Source of the DNA: Sanguinoderma infundibulare
Lineage: Eukaryota > Basidiomycota > Agaricomycetes > Polyporales > Polyporaceae
Length of the DNA: 64,000 nt
Assembly: GCA_032821775.1 (NCBI GenBank)
Contig: JAVLRN010000012.1
Coordinates: 1,612,001-1,676,000, forward strand
Reading direction: 5' to 3'
Part shown: positions 1 to 11,605 of the stretch, in pieces
Numbering within the stretch: position 1 is the stretch's first letter
Layout: each line of letters begins with the position of its first letter
Made by a program: the position numbers and the translations under genes
The notes under the pieces: generated by a model
Database searches by the model: none
Told to the model about the DNA's origin: nothing
Seen by the model: only the letters and a program-made list of their open reading frames with translations

Positions 1-286
1 CAGGAATGATGAAGTTCAACCTCGTCCTGAGTAATGCAGTGTCTACGCCGAACGTTAGGGTGTGCGATCCTATGCTGTCTCGAGGGGAAATGACCGGGAA
101 GTAGCCTCTATGATGCCCGAAGAGTCACAAGCATTCGATGCAGAGCCCCGTTTCATTATTAGACTCGGAGCACGCAATCGAATAAACTTATCATACTTCC
201 GCTCCTCGCGCCGAATATGAATCCCCAAAGCGAATAACATTAGTGGAGGCGATATATCACCGATTATACATTACAACCCTAATAGT

Positions 287-1733
287 CTACAGTTCGTCCG
301 TTGGATGATTTCCTGCGCTCTCCGCATGGAACGCGGCACGCAGACCTGTTGTAGCGGTTAAGCATCCGACGAAACGAGGTAGCAAATATGAGAGTGAACG
401 CACGTTTCTTCGTCTGAGGAGAGATTTCCGTAGGCAGGACGACGTTGTACTCTACGAACAAGTCGCCATGGTCTGTTGGCCTGTCAAATATTGGCAGACC
501 TTCACCCCTAATCGTCTGCACGTAACCTGGAAGCATGTTCAACACACGCACAAAATCGCGGTTAAAGGACGACCCACCTGGTTGTGTTACGCCATCGCGT
601 TGCAGCTCTATGATGCGGCCGTCTAGGTGTGTCAGGTTACGCTCGAAGCCCAAAAGTGCCTGTGCGAAGAACGTGAGCACGAACTCGGCAACAGCTTGGC
701 GAAACGTACTTCTTCCACCGACAAGGTCTCCTTCCAATACAGTGCGCTCTCCTTCCTCCGCCATCCACCGCGCTCCTTCTTGCTCCTGATCCTGATGACG
801 ACGTCTCCAGGCTCCCAGTCTGGGTTCTCGTCCGCCTCGCCCTCAAACACGACCTCGTGGCCCTCCGGTGAGCCCCTCGGGACCTCGAGGGTATAATGCT
901 GGGTGTGGTCCATGACCTTGTTCCCGTTGCAGTGGGGGCACTTCTTGCCGATCACATTACCACGGCCACCGCACTCGTTGCACGTAACCTGGGACTGGGT
1001 GATCATGCCAGGCATGATTTGTTGGCGGACGATGCGGACACCCTGGCCGTTACACGCCTTGCACTGGTGGATGTCATCCGAGGACGCGGCGCCGGTGCCG
1101 CGGCAGTGGTCGCAAAGGATGCGCTTCTTGACCATGAAGTCGATGCTCGCGCCGGTGTAGATGTCCGCGAGGCCGACCTCGAACTCGCTGATGGAGGTGG
1201 GACCTTTGCGAACTTGGTGTCCGGGGTGTCCGCCGCCGAAGAAGGATTGGAACATGTCGAAGGGGTTCGTATGGTGCTGCTGCCCGCCTTCGTGTGCCTT
1301 GAGGCCTTCTTCACCATGACGATCGTAGATCTGCCGTTTCGTAGAGTCGGAAAGGACCTCATAGGCTAGGATGAATGTCAACTATATCCGTGCACGGGAT
1401 GGGGCTAAAGACTGACCATGGGCGATCTCTACAAACTTCTCTTCCGCGCCAGGTTCTTTATTCTTGTCGGGGTGATATTTGCGACTGCCCCAGCGTGTCA
1501 CCAACGATCGGAATAGTATTCAGCAACGGAACACACCTGAGTTTCTTGTACGCCTTCCGGATGTCCTGCTCCGAGGCAGACTTGGAGACTAGAAGGAGAG
1601 GTTAGTCAGAAGCCTGCTTAGCCAACGTGCTGCGCGCCTTGGACTAACGCTCTAGGACTTTGTACAGGTCGGCCGCATTAGCGAGAAGAACCAGAGATAG
1701 AACCAGGAAGACCAAGATGGTCAGAGACCCCAT
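287..1733 (-). CDS. SCJ1: ER-lumen DnaJ (Hsp40) co-chaperone, Scj1/DNAJB11-like
   Basis: Type I J-protein that would stimulate the ER Hsp70 (Kar2/BiP) in folding and ER-associated degradation. The ATG at 1731-1733 opens a hydrophobic signal peptide (MGSLTILVFLVLSLVLLANA). Small exons then give a J domain with the HPD motif (KYHPDKNKEPGAEEKF). Next come a Gly/Phe stretch (FQSFFGGGHPGHQ), four CxxCxGxG-type zinc modules (CRGTG, CNGQG, CGGRG, CNGNK) and the C-terminal substrate domain (LEVPRGSPEGHEVVFEGEAD). Introns at about 665-714 and 529-578 join the substrate domain. A last intron gives an ending NHPTDEL, a KDEL-type ER retrieval signal; reading through that intron would miss it. All parts of the family are present, so the gene looks intact. 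It shares a 191 bp upstream region with the divergent gene at 1925. Confidence 0.93.
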
Positions 1734-1924
1734 GCCTGGGGGCGGGTGAGGGTAGGAAGCAGGAACACGTTTGGTGGCTGCGACCTGCGCCTCCGACATT
1801 TCGACTGACACGTATCGTCACGTGTCTACGCTTAACCCTAAACTGGGGTCTTGACTTGAACCCCGAATTACCTCGGCACGTTTGCACGCAATTGACCAGT
1901 CTTCCCCCTCCTGCTTTCACTCTC
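1734..1924. promoter_or_regulatory. Divergent intergenic promoter region
   Basis: These 191 bp separate the start codons of the Scj1-like gene (leftward) and the mitochondrial-type unknown gene (rightward). They must hold both 5' UTRs and core promoters. I see no clear TATA box. Shared regulation is inference only. Confidence 0.5.
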
Positions 1925-3699
1925 ATGCTGTCGTGTCGGGGCAACAGAAGTGCCGTCTTCAAACGATGTAGTCGACTTGGACTCCCGACCCACAGGTCAT
2001 ATTCCAGCAAAGTCAGAGGTCATTCACTTCGGTATTGGTTGCCCGCACACGTCCCTGACCTCTTCGTCCATGGGCAGCCTTCCCATTCGTGGTGCCTCCC
2101 GAAAAGGCCATAGAAGAGCTCAGCTGGAATGTGTCCTTGTTCACTGGAGACAAGCTCGTTGGCACCTGGCTTCGGCGACAATTCCCAGGTCTCAATGTCA
2201 AGACATTACAACCATTACGCTTCCAGGCCGTATACTTGCCCACGTGGATCATCGATGCAGAGGTCACAGCGAATATGTGGTTCAAGCCTCAGGCTGATGG
2301 TGCGGAGGCGAAAAAGGTATTTATTGTGACCCTCCCATATCGATGCCAATGACACTGTCGATGCAGGAAACAGCCCAAGCGCAATTCACGCATTGGTACG
2401 TTCGACTTTCGTTTGCGCGGACAGCACATTGAATTGAGGACCTATCGTCGAAAGCGTCATGCCAGGTTAATACACCCTTCTTTCGACGCGACTGGTACGC
2501 TCAATGTTCTCGTGGCAGGCTACATATTCCCGCCCCTTTCTGTAAAGAATTTGATGGCGCCCAAGTTGCTAGGCGTAGAACCGGTACCCTGGTCTGAAGA
2601 CCTACGATGGAACGGCGAAGACGACGTTCTTTGTCTGCCGTTCAGCATGACGCCGTTCCCATTATTAGACCTGGCACGCTCGTTGTCGCTCACTAAGGCG
2701 AATATCGGAAAGAGAATCCGCTTTGACCCATCCTCTGTCAAGGAGCTCATGGTGAGATGGACCCTGTGAAGTCGATTGAACGGATTTGAACCTTGCATTC
2801 AACAGATGGCCGCGTACCCCATCCTCTTGCCAGGATACCTTGCTCAATTCGAGGTCAGAACCCTAGTGGACGGAGAGGCCACCACAGACATCGTCACTGC
2901 GTTCATGGAAGCCGCTTACGATGAGGTGAGCACCACCCCTTGTGTCCGCTCGCTTGCCGCTTATGCGCGCGTGTTCGCAAGCCCCGGGTTTTGGTCGAAA
3001 TCGTCCCAGGCGTCGTCGATTTCTTCAAGGCTTTCAACCTTGCCGTACCAGACGTCATCGTTCGCCGCCAGCACGCGAATACATTGCGCCAGATGGGTGT
3101 CGTTCGCAGCCTCCTCGCGGTCTACGCCACGCTCAACCACAAACGGTACCTTGAGCGGTGGATAAACATCGCGGGGACCTCGCTCACCGCGCTGCCTGCC
3201 TATCGCGAACGCTACTTCGGCAAGACTGAGCAGCAGGCGGCGCATGCGATCAACTGGGAAGACGTCCGGATACGGCCGTTCACGCGCGAAGAGCAGGAGG
3301 CGAATCGGCAGTACATCACGGCAGGGGAGGAGCTATTCTTCGTCGAGCAAGTCGCCCGGGCCGCCGAACGGAAGCGGGAGGTGAGTAGACCCGTATTTGC
3401 CTGTAATTGGTTCCGGTGGATAATGACTCACGTGAATCACCCGCCCACAGAATGCGGAGTCCCCGGCCCAAGGTGGCCAGGTGGCGAGCACTGGCCCGCC
3501 TTTGGTCGATGCGGAAGCCCTCCAGAACCATACCGTAGCAGCGGAGAAGAAGCGGCAAGAGAGGAAACCAGAATGGCTAGCCCAGTACGAGCTCCAGCAG
3601 CGGCTGTCGGCCGACACGTCTCGTGTGGCCGACGCGTCTAGTGCAACGGGCGAATCTAATACGGGAAAGGCTTCTAGCACCATCGGAGCGGCATCATAG
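1925..3699 (+). CDS. Conserved-looking unknown protein with mitochondrial-type N-terminus
   Basis: I do not recognise the family. The ATG at 1925 starts a basic, acid-poor leader (MLSCRGNRSAVFKRCSRLG, then RSYSSK) that looks like a mitochondrial presequence. An intron at about 2022-2080 joins it to FPFVVPPEKAIEELSW. Later exons give FQAVYLPTWIIDAEVTANMW, VLVAGYIFPPLSVKN, MAAYPILLPGYLAQFEV and LLAVYATLNHKRYLERW. A last intron at about 3380-3450 leads to a charged, Ser/Ala-rich tail ending TIGAAS. The LLPGYLAQF segment is hydrophobic enough to be membrane-associated. Exon joins between 2317 and 2500 are uncertain. The long in-frame exons with good splice signals argue for a live gene. Mitochondrial location is inferred from the leader only. 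Confidence 0.7.
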
Positions 3700-4482
3700 G
3701 CGTAATACTCACCGCAATCTATTTAATTCAGTTCCTATCGAGGATCGAGGGAGAAGATGCGTATCCGGTCCGACTGTCCTGCGGCGGTATTCGGTGACAT
3801 ACAGATCTCTGAAATGGGGTTCGATGAGTCCAATGAGACAGACATGGGGTTGTGGCATGTGCACATCCCTTGCGGTCACCAATATCGCGGCACAGGTTCG
3901 TCAATGACAGCGGGCATTAATTTAAACGCCGTCGATTGCGTCTGCAGTGCACCGTGGAGCTTGCCAAGGAGTGGACTAGTCGATTGACATGATGTTTTGG
4001 GCGGGGCTAATATCAAGATATCCGGATACTGTGCCTACCGCCCATGTCCCCGGTGATCATCGCTTCCCCAAATTGCGTCGAAGTGCTTATGTTATAACTC
4101 ATTCAGTTTTTTTGAATTTCTGAAAACGCCTTGACAGATTTGTTCCTCTCCTCAAACGGAGTTGATTGGTCAAAAAAATTATCCGGGATTCGGCTCAATC
4201 TGGCTGAGCAGTTACCTTGTACAAAACTAGCGGTGTCTCGGCGCCGTGCACCATAGACCATCTGAACAGCTGACATCTGTACTGCGGTCTATCGACGAAC
4301 GTCGGATTTAAGTGTTTATCAAATACAGCGCACAGAGCAATCGTACAAAGATAAATACATCTGTGCAGGGTCGTGTGTCAATTTGCGCGCGACATTTAGG
4401 GCTTTTAGGTTGAAGTGGCGCGAACGTACCTTAGTCGTCCGTGAACAGCCAGTCGGTGCCCGCGGCGGCGGCGATCTAAGAA
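3700..4482. other. Intergenic, no gene seen
   Basis: This is 783 bp between the 3' ends of two convergent genes. The 4080-4200 part is AT-rich with T and A runs. I see no long ORF with family similarity, no RNA gene and no clear repeat. Confidence 0.6.
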
Positions 4483-6427
4483 CTAAGATGGCGAGCAGAT
4501 GTCTGGGTACAGCCTGTCGGTCGGGTCTTGTGGGATCCAGCCACCTTCTAACCCCTTCTGATAACTCCAGTCATCCGCGTTCTCGACCTGTCGCAGCAAG
4601 GGTCCATGAGCATGTACGGCATACGTTCGAGGTGGGCTCCTCCTGGTAGAACGTTCTCACCTTCCACGTCCAAAATATCCAACCCTGAACAGCCTCCCCG
4701 ATCGCAACCTGAGATTCAAAATACCTTCGGAGGGGAAGCAGGGTTGGGAAATGCAGCATCGCTCACTCAGTTCCCCGTCTCCGATCGGACATAGGTAAAG
4801 AACACGCACTTTCTTAGGAATGTCTTGTAGCTTTGGCTGAACGTAGACATATTGCCAGAGTACCCGTTGCAGCTTCCAAACGTGGGCTGATTGGCTTGCC
4901 AGGTACCGTCCCACCGGGCACCGACCCCTCGGCCGTTAAGCCACTTCGCACAGTCAGTGACAGCGTTTGACCATTCGCCGCTCACGGTGTATAGGTTTGA
5001 CTTGGCATAGTTACTTAGAGTATTGAGCACCTGACACGAGTACTACCGAACGGTATGGGTATGTTATCGCGGTTAGTCGAGAGCGGGGAAAGGTTTGTAA
5101 ACCACCGGCAAATTACTCACGCTGACGTGCTGATCCTGGGACATCTCCAGCTGGTCGTAATTGAATACCTGGTACTCGTGCTGCATGGTGCTCCGTCATA
5201 AGCACAAACCTGGACAAATGAGCTTCGGGCCACTTACGAAATCCATGAGAACGCCCTGCGCGTCAGGGTACGTCAGGAACCCGTCCCAGTTCTGAGATCC
5301 TTGTCAGCGCCGCCACTGCGGAGGGGGACGTCACCGGAGACGTACATCTACACCGAGAAACGCGTCCCCGATCATGACTTTGAGCGATGGTCCTGCCGCG
5401 GCGCGCACGGCGTTATACCCGTCCGTCCAGAACTGACCGATGACGCCTTCAATGTCGCTCTGCCAGCCGCCCGGCTCATTCAGCAGCTCCAGAACGTCGA
5501 TCATCCCCCCGATCTGGGTCGCCATGAAGCGCACGATGTCGACCGTGCGCGCGACGTTATCTCCCTGGGCCCAGTTCGCCGAGCCCCGCCGCCCAGAGTT
5601 GTCGTAGCCGTTCTGCGAGCCGGGAGCGCCGTGCAGGTCGAGGATGACGTGGACGTCGTGCTTTTTCGCCCAGCCGAGCGCGCGGAGGAGGTATGGCCAT
5701 GCACCGGTGATGTACGGGCTGGTGGACGTCGAGTGGTTCGTGTCGGCGGAGGTGATGGGGATGGACCAGTAGCCGATCTGCATGCTAACATGCGACTGAG
5801 ATATAGACGTTGTTGCCCACAAAGGGGAATATGGGGGTTGGAAGGGAAAACCGTACCGAACGTGGTTCAAGCCTGCCGCATTGATCGCAGCGAAGTCGTC
5901 CTCCGTAATCCAGGTCTCCCAATGATTCTGTAGGATGTCTAGGGCGTAATCGGAGTCTTGCATCTGTCCAAACGTGTATTCATCTACTATGTCGGAATTG
6001 TTCGTGTTCTCGAATATGCTTGGGGTAATCCAGGGCTTCGAGTTGTCGGGATTCAGCAGAGTGCGCACGAGTGTTACGAACTTGTAACTCACCTCTAAAA
6101 CAAACCATCCACCGCTTTTGCGAATGCCTTCAGACAGTATAGGCAGCATAACAAAACTACCACTCACAGGTTGACCCCTCGTATCGTATCGGTCCCGTAA
6201 TTGAACGGCGTAATGGATGGCGTGGCGGATGCGGAAGTTGTCTGAGAAGACCCCCCCTGCGCGGAAGCCGTCGGGCTGGCGGAGAGCGGGAATTGAGGAT
6301 TTTTAGCCCCCAACTGCACTTCCAGGTTCGAAACCAGGCGGCATTGTTGGCCCCGAGTTTGACCTATCGCGATGAAGATGGCCAAGAACAACAGCACGAT
6401 AGGCAGGGATTCTGGACGGCGAAGCAT
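4483..6427 (-). CDS. Secreted GH5 exo-beta-1,3-glucanase
   Basis: Glycoside hydrolase family 5 enzyme of the fungal exo-1,3-beta-glucanase type, which trims beta-1,3-glucan in cell walls. The ATG at 6425-6427 gives a signal peptide (MLRRPESLPIVLLFLAIFIA) and a Ser/Thr linker. The next exons hold WITPSIFENTNNSDIVDEY and the HVRYGFPF strand. HVILDLHGAPGSQNGYDNSG is typical of this subfamily. The acid/base Glu lies in ELLNEPGGW near 5475, and the likely nucleophile in TVSGEWSNAVTDCAKWLNG near 4945-5000. The 3' exons give VQGWIFWTWK and then ENADDWSYQKGLEGGWIP, with the stop at 4483-4485. Both catalytic Glu residues and the aromatic motifs are present, so it should be active. The leader could instead act as a membrane anchor, as in type II fungal glucanases. 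Confidence 0.92.
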
Positions 6428-6956
6428 TCTCAAGACATGGATGATACTCTAAGAGGGCCGCTTGGAGCACATTGACGTTGCACTCCCCACAAGGAGACCG
6501 CACGAGGACTGCCGAGAGAGCTGCCGAGACGGAAGAGGTGCAAGCATGCGGAGGCTGCGTCCGACCACGCCAATGTCGCGTGGGTGCCCAGTGATAGCCG
6601 AGGCGCCTTAATAGGCTCCCATCTTGGCGCTTGAAATAGTCTGCCTTCAGCCCGCCGACCATCCAGCAGAGCACACTGCAAGAGTGCACGGCTGCAGAGA
6701 AGCGGCGGAGGATGACCTGGGGGTGGTTACACCACGATCTCGAGAGTTTCCTCATTTTGGGGGAATTTCCGATCCGAAAATGTTTGCACCGATCACTGTG
6801 ATCGAGGCGAGTAGCGATCGGGTTATCTGAATCTCCTTCGTCATGTCGCTTGCCCGTGCGCGTGAATATGCTAACCCCACCATGGTCCGTCAGAGTGGGT
6901 CGTCTTGAACTTCGGCCGATTCAGGATATATGGACTTCGCATCGATGTGTCCAAGA
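6428..6956. other. Upstream region of glucanase gene, no gene seen
   Basis: About 530 bp upstream of the glucanase start. Overlapping short ORFs in several frames have no recognisable motif. It probably holds the glucanase promoter. Confidence 0.5.
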
Positions 6957-7556
6957 TTAGTCCCGAATTGGGTATGCGGGATATCCGGCTAATGATTGAC
7001 TAGTTCGATCTACAGCTTTGTTGTAATCCAGGTACGGCCACGGTGAGTCTTCAGTACCGATCGTCCGATACCCCACAGTTTCTCCGCAGTTCTGCTTATT
7101 GCTCAGTATGTAGGTAATGTATTTGAGGGAAAGGGTCAATGGTTTCGAAGGCGCTTTGATTCAGGTCTACGATCATACCGATGACTGGTCTGGTACCCCG
7201 CCGTTGTAACGTCTCGCACCCCACCAACGCATGTTAGGTTACAACGGCGGATACAAGACTGCCGATGACAACCACGGCGATGCGATCGAACTGCACCAAT
7301 ACTTCGCAGTGGCGGCAATTTTACGCAGATCCAGCGGGGTTCGAATATCTTTTCCATCCGGTCAATATGTTCTGTCGCGGACTTTCGGGTTGACTTCGTA
7401 ACAGTGAGGTCTTCCGCCCTCGTCTGCGCTGTTGATGGGGATGCCGAAACCGCGCAAGGCAGTGAATTCGAGGATTCGAATGTACATGCGTTTTGGTGCT
7501 GCGGAATTCGAGTATGATACGCAGGCTATGAGAACCTGGAGGATCATAGCAAACAT
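6957..7556 (-). other. Coding-like stretch, unknown, possibly a broken gene
   Basis: On the minus strand an ATG at 7556 opens a 64-codon frame (MFAMILQVLIACVSYSNSAA at its start), which looks like a short signal peptide. It ends in a TGA, after which the same frame stays open for about 34 more codons. Near 6957-7100 a further minus-strand frame reads naturally (CGETVGYRTIGTEDSPWPYL). These could be exons of a small secreted protein or remains of one. No family is recognised and the splice structure is not resolved. Confidence 0.25.
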
Positions 7557-7570
7557 CCTGTGCGTCTCCT

Positions 7571-7895
7571 CTACGCGGCCCGCCTAACGTCCCGAGGAAG
7601 AAAGCATTCGCGACAGCGTGAGCCATCGGCGGCGACATATTGAATTTCGTACACGAGGCTTGCAGCGCGCTACCGACTCCACCGTTCAGTCGCGAGACTA
7701 TCCGCCTTTCACAGGTACCTACCTGATGATAGGCCGTCTTAGTGACAGTGCCGGGCACCCAGATGTACATACGTATCTGCACCTCGATGTGCTCTCCCTG
7801 GATACATGCAAAGAGTCGAGTTCGGTTCGGAGAACGGGTCTGTGTCGGTCCTGACGAACCACATGCTGTGCGAATATCAATGTCAGCTCGCGACG
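7571..7895 (-). pseudogene. 3' part of an unrecognised gene, copy 1 of a related pair
   Basis: Three candidate exons read on the minus strand. 7860-7895 ends at a gttcgt donor. 7723-7797 (75 nt) encodes VQIRMYIWVPG and ends AYHQ. 7571-7658 encodes LVYEIQYVAADG and PRDVRRAA and then stops. The introns are 62 and 64 nt with proper ends. A second copy at 11286-11605 has the same exon order and the same 75 nt middle exon, so these are real exons of a gene family. The 36 nt exon here is 2 nt longer than in copy 2 (34 nt), which may break the frame, and I could not find a convincing 5' part. It may be degenerate. Family and function unknown. Confidence 0.4.
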
Positions 7896-10800
7896 CTGTG
7901 CGAAAGGCAGTGACCTATGCTCACAAACGATGCGGGGAGCTGCCCCGCCATGACGCGGCTCTGCACAGAGGCGGTCTGAAGCAACAGATTGTCAAGGGCT
8001 ACTCGACTCCCTCATTGAGGTGTACTCGCCTTGTCGCTGGCAGTGTCAACCGGGCGAGAATGGTTGAGTGAAGCGGTGGAGTGAACTGTTGGGGCCATGG
8101 AAGAAATAGCGGATGGCAGTGATTGCGGACGAGACAGAGCGGTGGGGATAGGTAGTAGAGGATCCTTTGAGATGTTTATAACGATTCCGGGGACCACTGG
8201 ACGTACGCAACCTTGGTAACGGGCCGGGAGGTGGGCGCGTATGTAGGCTTCGAGATCGGTATCTGCTTCCAGCGCCTGCATGATAGGGTCTGATAGTGGC
8301 CACAGGTTAATACGATGAGCTGACACCCACCTTCGCAGATTTCCGTTCCAACGAACGCAAAGTAATTCACGGCCTCTTCTGTTCCATGTCTTGAGGCGCT
8401 CGAATGGCAGTTGGAAAGATTGAATCGGGTGTAGTTGCTGACAAACGGGAGTGCGTCGCTATAATCTGAGCCTGTTAAGCTCTTAGAACGCCCCGGCAAT
8501 GGCTTACCGCGACTGACCGTCAACCATCGCATCGCACACAATAAGTAGTATACCTCCCCTTTGTATATAGCCAATGTGCTTGCCTGCGATGATCAGTTGT
8601 TGGCGTTGATCGCGGAATACAGCTTGTATTCAGTGGCGAGGGCAAGCTGAGGAATTTAGTAAGCATACAATCCGAGTCTTCCAACATGAAAACGCACATA
8701 TCGGTTATCAGGTAATACGACTTTGTCCGGGTTCGCTGTGAAGGCTTGAAAAAGCGACGGTCAGGCAAATTGAAGCAATGGTGGCCACACGCCAGCGATT
8801 TTTACAGATTGCGAGCCGCTGAGGCTATACCGTGACCACTGTTGCCTGTCCAGGTCGACAGGCACACACGGCCTCACAGCCGTCCGCCACAAGGCAGTCC
8901 TCCTGGATGGATCTGAATGGTTCGGGGGGTCTCTGGGTCAAGTCACAAGCTCATCGAGTACTGCACAATCGTAAACGATATTCGTCATAGATGGCTTTCG
9001 TGTAAATGTCCGACCTTTGAATCACGGAAATTTTCAGACTACGTAGGATTTCTTGCGCATCGTTCCATCACGCAGCGCGAGATCTAGTTTAGAGGTCAGC
9101 ATATGGGAATCCGGAGGACTTCAGACTCAACGGACCGTTGCCTTTCCCGGCTGAATCATTGGCCTGTTATGGGAGTTACAATGTCGGTCGTCCGTGCTGT
9201 GAAAGCAGCTGGCATATGGAAGAACGCACTGTGGATCATCTGTAGAAGCAGGCACACTGCCTGTACGCCAGCAACACCCTCGTCATCCCTGCCTACGCTC
9301 GACACCGATGCACCGAATGAGTATGTACCCAATGTGACACGCACACCGCAATGTGCGCCTCCCCCTGTGACTCAGCGGTTCTATGTCTAGTGTGGTGTAT
9401 TGCTGGCGTTGTTTAGGCGTTGGGTGTCTGGCAGTTGTGGATGATGGAGTCAGTGATTAGTGTGCGATCGCGCGCGCAATCGTAACCTCGTACCCACCGT
9501 TCCGCATAGCCCGGCTAAATCAGCCTCGATAAGGCACACGACGAGGCGGATGTGGCCAGTTTCTCCGGCAGCCCACCGCGCCTGCCAAGGTCTGCCAGCG
9601 GTCGCGCGCCCCGATGACATCGTGTCCAGTCCATGTTTGGCAAAGGAAAACTTCCCGATGCTCAGACACCGCTCCAGGTCCGCTGGCGGGGAAGAAGTAC
9701 TACATACATGATGTAGAAGTGCTTCTGGACCTGTAGGGTTGTCGCAAAAGGAGGTGAAGGCCAGAAGATTACAATGCGATGCGGACAGACACATTTGGGC
9801 GGAGACCCAATCTTTTCTCGGCAATCATGCTCAAATATTCAACGCCTGATTATGTAACACCTGCCACTTCAGACCGCATCACCGTTGCTGTCGCCTCAGT
9901 TAACACGAAGCAGTAGCGTAGACTCAGGTACGTGCTTTCTCTCGTATTCTCGCTGACCATGTTCTCACTCGAACTGCCAAACCAAGATATATATACTTCA
10001 TTGAACACTGTTCTCTTCTAATCTGATGTCCAGACGGGTTTCGATCGCAGCGAACACGAGGTATCACACTACTATTTGGTACGGAAACCGACAGTCTTGC
10101 ATCTCCGCGTGGGAGGAGCACCTGAAGATTCACCCCACGCTGTCGGATCACTCTACATGAGGTGGTTCCATTGTGATCGCAGAACCGCGTACCGCTCTTA
10201 CAGATCGCCACGATTGCGGACGCATTGTCTTGTGCTGATGGCGTGGTGCAGGGTCTACCTCCTATGACTCACTTCGATAAGAAGATCACGTCCGCGCAAG
10301 TCCTACAGATGGCCATCGGTCATACTGGAGTTCGTCGTTGAACCGCGAAGGTCGACCATAGAACCGTTAGGAATACGGGACGGAGCAACGACGGTCTTCG
10401 TTCTTGGCAGCGGGGCACCATGAATCATTTGGATAAATGGGTTCGTATCAGGATCCGTCCGCAATGTCTGTTGTTGAACATATCGCTTTGCTTAGATATG
10501 ACGTACGGGAAGTTCTGAAAAACTCGCCCAGCGTTTTGCGGACTGGCCACGGCGGAGACGGGCAGGACTTACACCCCATTCGGTCTGCATGCTGCGGCCC
10601 TCGAAGAACTGTGGTGGGCGGTCGACGGCAGGGGCGAACACCATCCTTCGGTGCATGCACATGCGGTCCTCAGGGTTCTCCGTGGAACGGAATCGACAGA
10701 AGCCGTGTGTGAACAGTCCACCACGTTTCCTGTGGAACTTCCTCCAGGAACGTCCATGTTCCAGAGCATTTCCCGACCTCCGACGTGACATGAGTCGAAA

Positions 10801-11285
10801 TTTTCCCTTCTTTGTGAGGGCGATGCTGACGAGGCGGTCCAGCAGGTCTTCGCGGCGCCGCTGCCAACCTTAAAACTCAGTTGTGCCGCTGCGGCGTCCA
10901 CCTGATGTTAGCGCGTCACTCACTCGGATGCAGTTGGCATTCCATCGTGCTGGTATGCAGTAAAGTGCGCACGGTCATTCAGGCCAAGCTTCAGAGGAGC
11001 CATATGGTTGCCGTGCTTTCCCGTTGGTATGTTGATCCGTCCTCGGAGACGACTCCTTGAACTTCATGGTCTCTTACACAGGGATGGGGCGGCGGAAGAC
11101 TCAGAGATCAATAGATGCGGTAAGTAATGCCTGCTCACAAATCCACTGTCCGCCGCTCAAATAGGTCGTTCATCGAAGCCCAGAATATAACACACAGAAT
11201 ACAAGTACAACACGGGCATCCCCAAGGTGTTCGTTAAATCCGACGGCGGAGGACGTGGCACGGTGGCGTGCAAGCCAACGCCCGT
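7896..11285. other. Gene-poor stretch, no supported gene
   Basis: About 3.4 kb with only short overlapping ORFs on both strands and no motif I can name. The part at 8000-8300 may hold 5' exons of the copy-1 gene: a fragment near 8090 resembles the matching place near 11810 in copy 2. I saw no transposase or reverse-transcriptase motif and no terminal repeats. Confidence 0.5.
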
Positions 11286-11605
11286 TCACTCTTGTGCTCG
11301 CACGTCCCTCGGGAAGAAGCCTTCGCGGCGCCAGCAGCCATCTGCTGCGACGTACTCGATCTCGTACACGACGCTGGCGTATTGCTGATTGATGTGGTCG
11401 CAATCAGGTCCGGCATCGTGTGTAGGATTGGCGGTGCGCTTACCTTATGATAGGCCGCGTTAATGATCCTTCCCGGAACCCAGATGTAGGTGCGGAGCTG
11501 GACGCCGACTTGCTGGCCCTAAAATCACACCGTCATCAGCCATGGGACTGGGTGGCCAACTTGATACGAACCACACGCTGTGCGCACATCATTAGTTCGT
11601 CGATG
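11286..11605 (-). CDS. 3' part of an unrecognised gene, copy 2 of a related pair
   Basis: The minus-strand exons are 11572-11605, 11444-11518 (75 nt) and 11286-11384, split by introns of 53 and 59 nt with GT-AG ends. The spliced frame reads ELMMCAQRVGQQVGVQLR, TYIWVPGRIINAAYHK, QYASVVYEIEYVAADG and FFPRDVRAQE, then stops. It keeps one open frame through all three exons, unlike copy 1, so this copy may be functional. The 5' exons were not settled; a candidate ATG lies near 11807. No domain is recognised. The YIWVPG and YVAADG motifs are the best handles for a search. Confidence 0.45.

Noticed and set aside
6427..6433. Glucanase start at 6433
   Set aside because: That codon is TTG; the ATG is at 6425-6427 and gives a good signal peptide.
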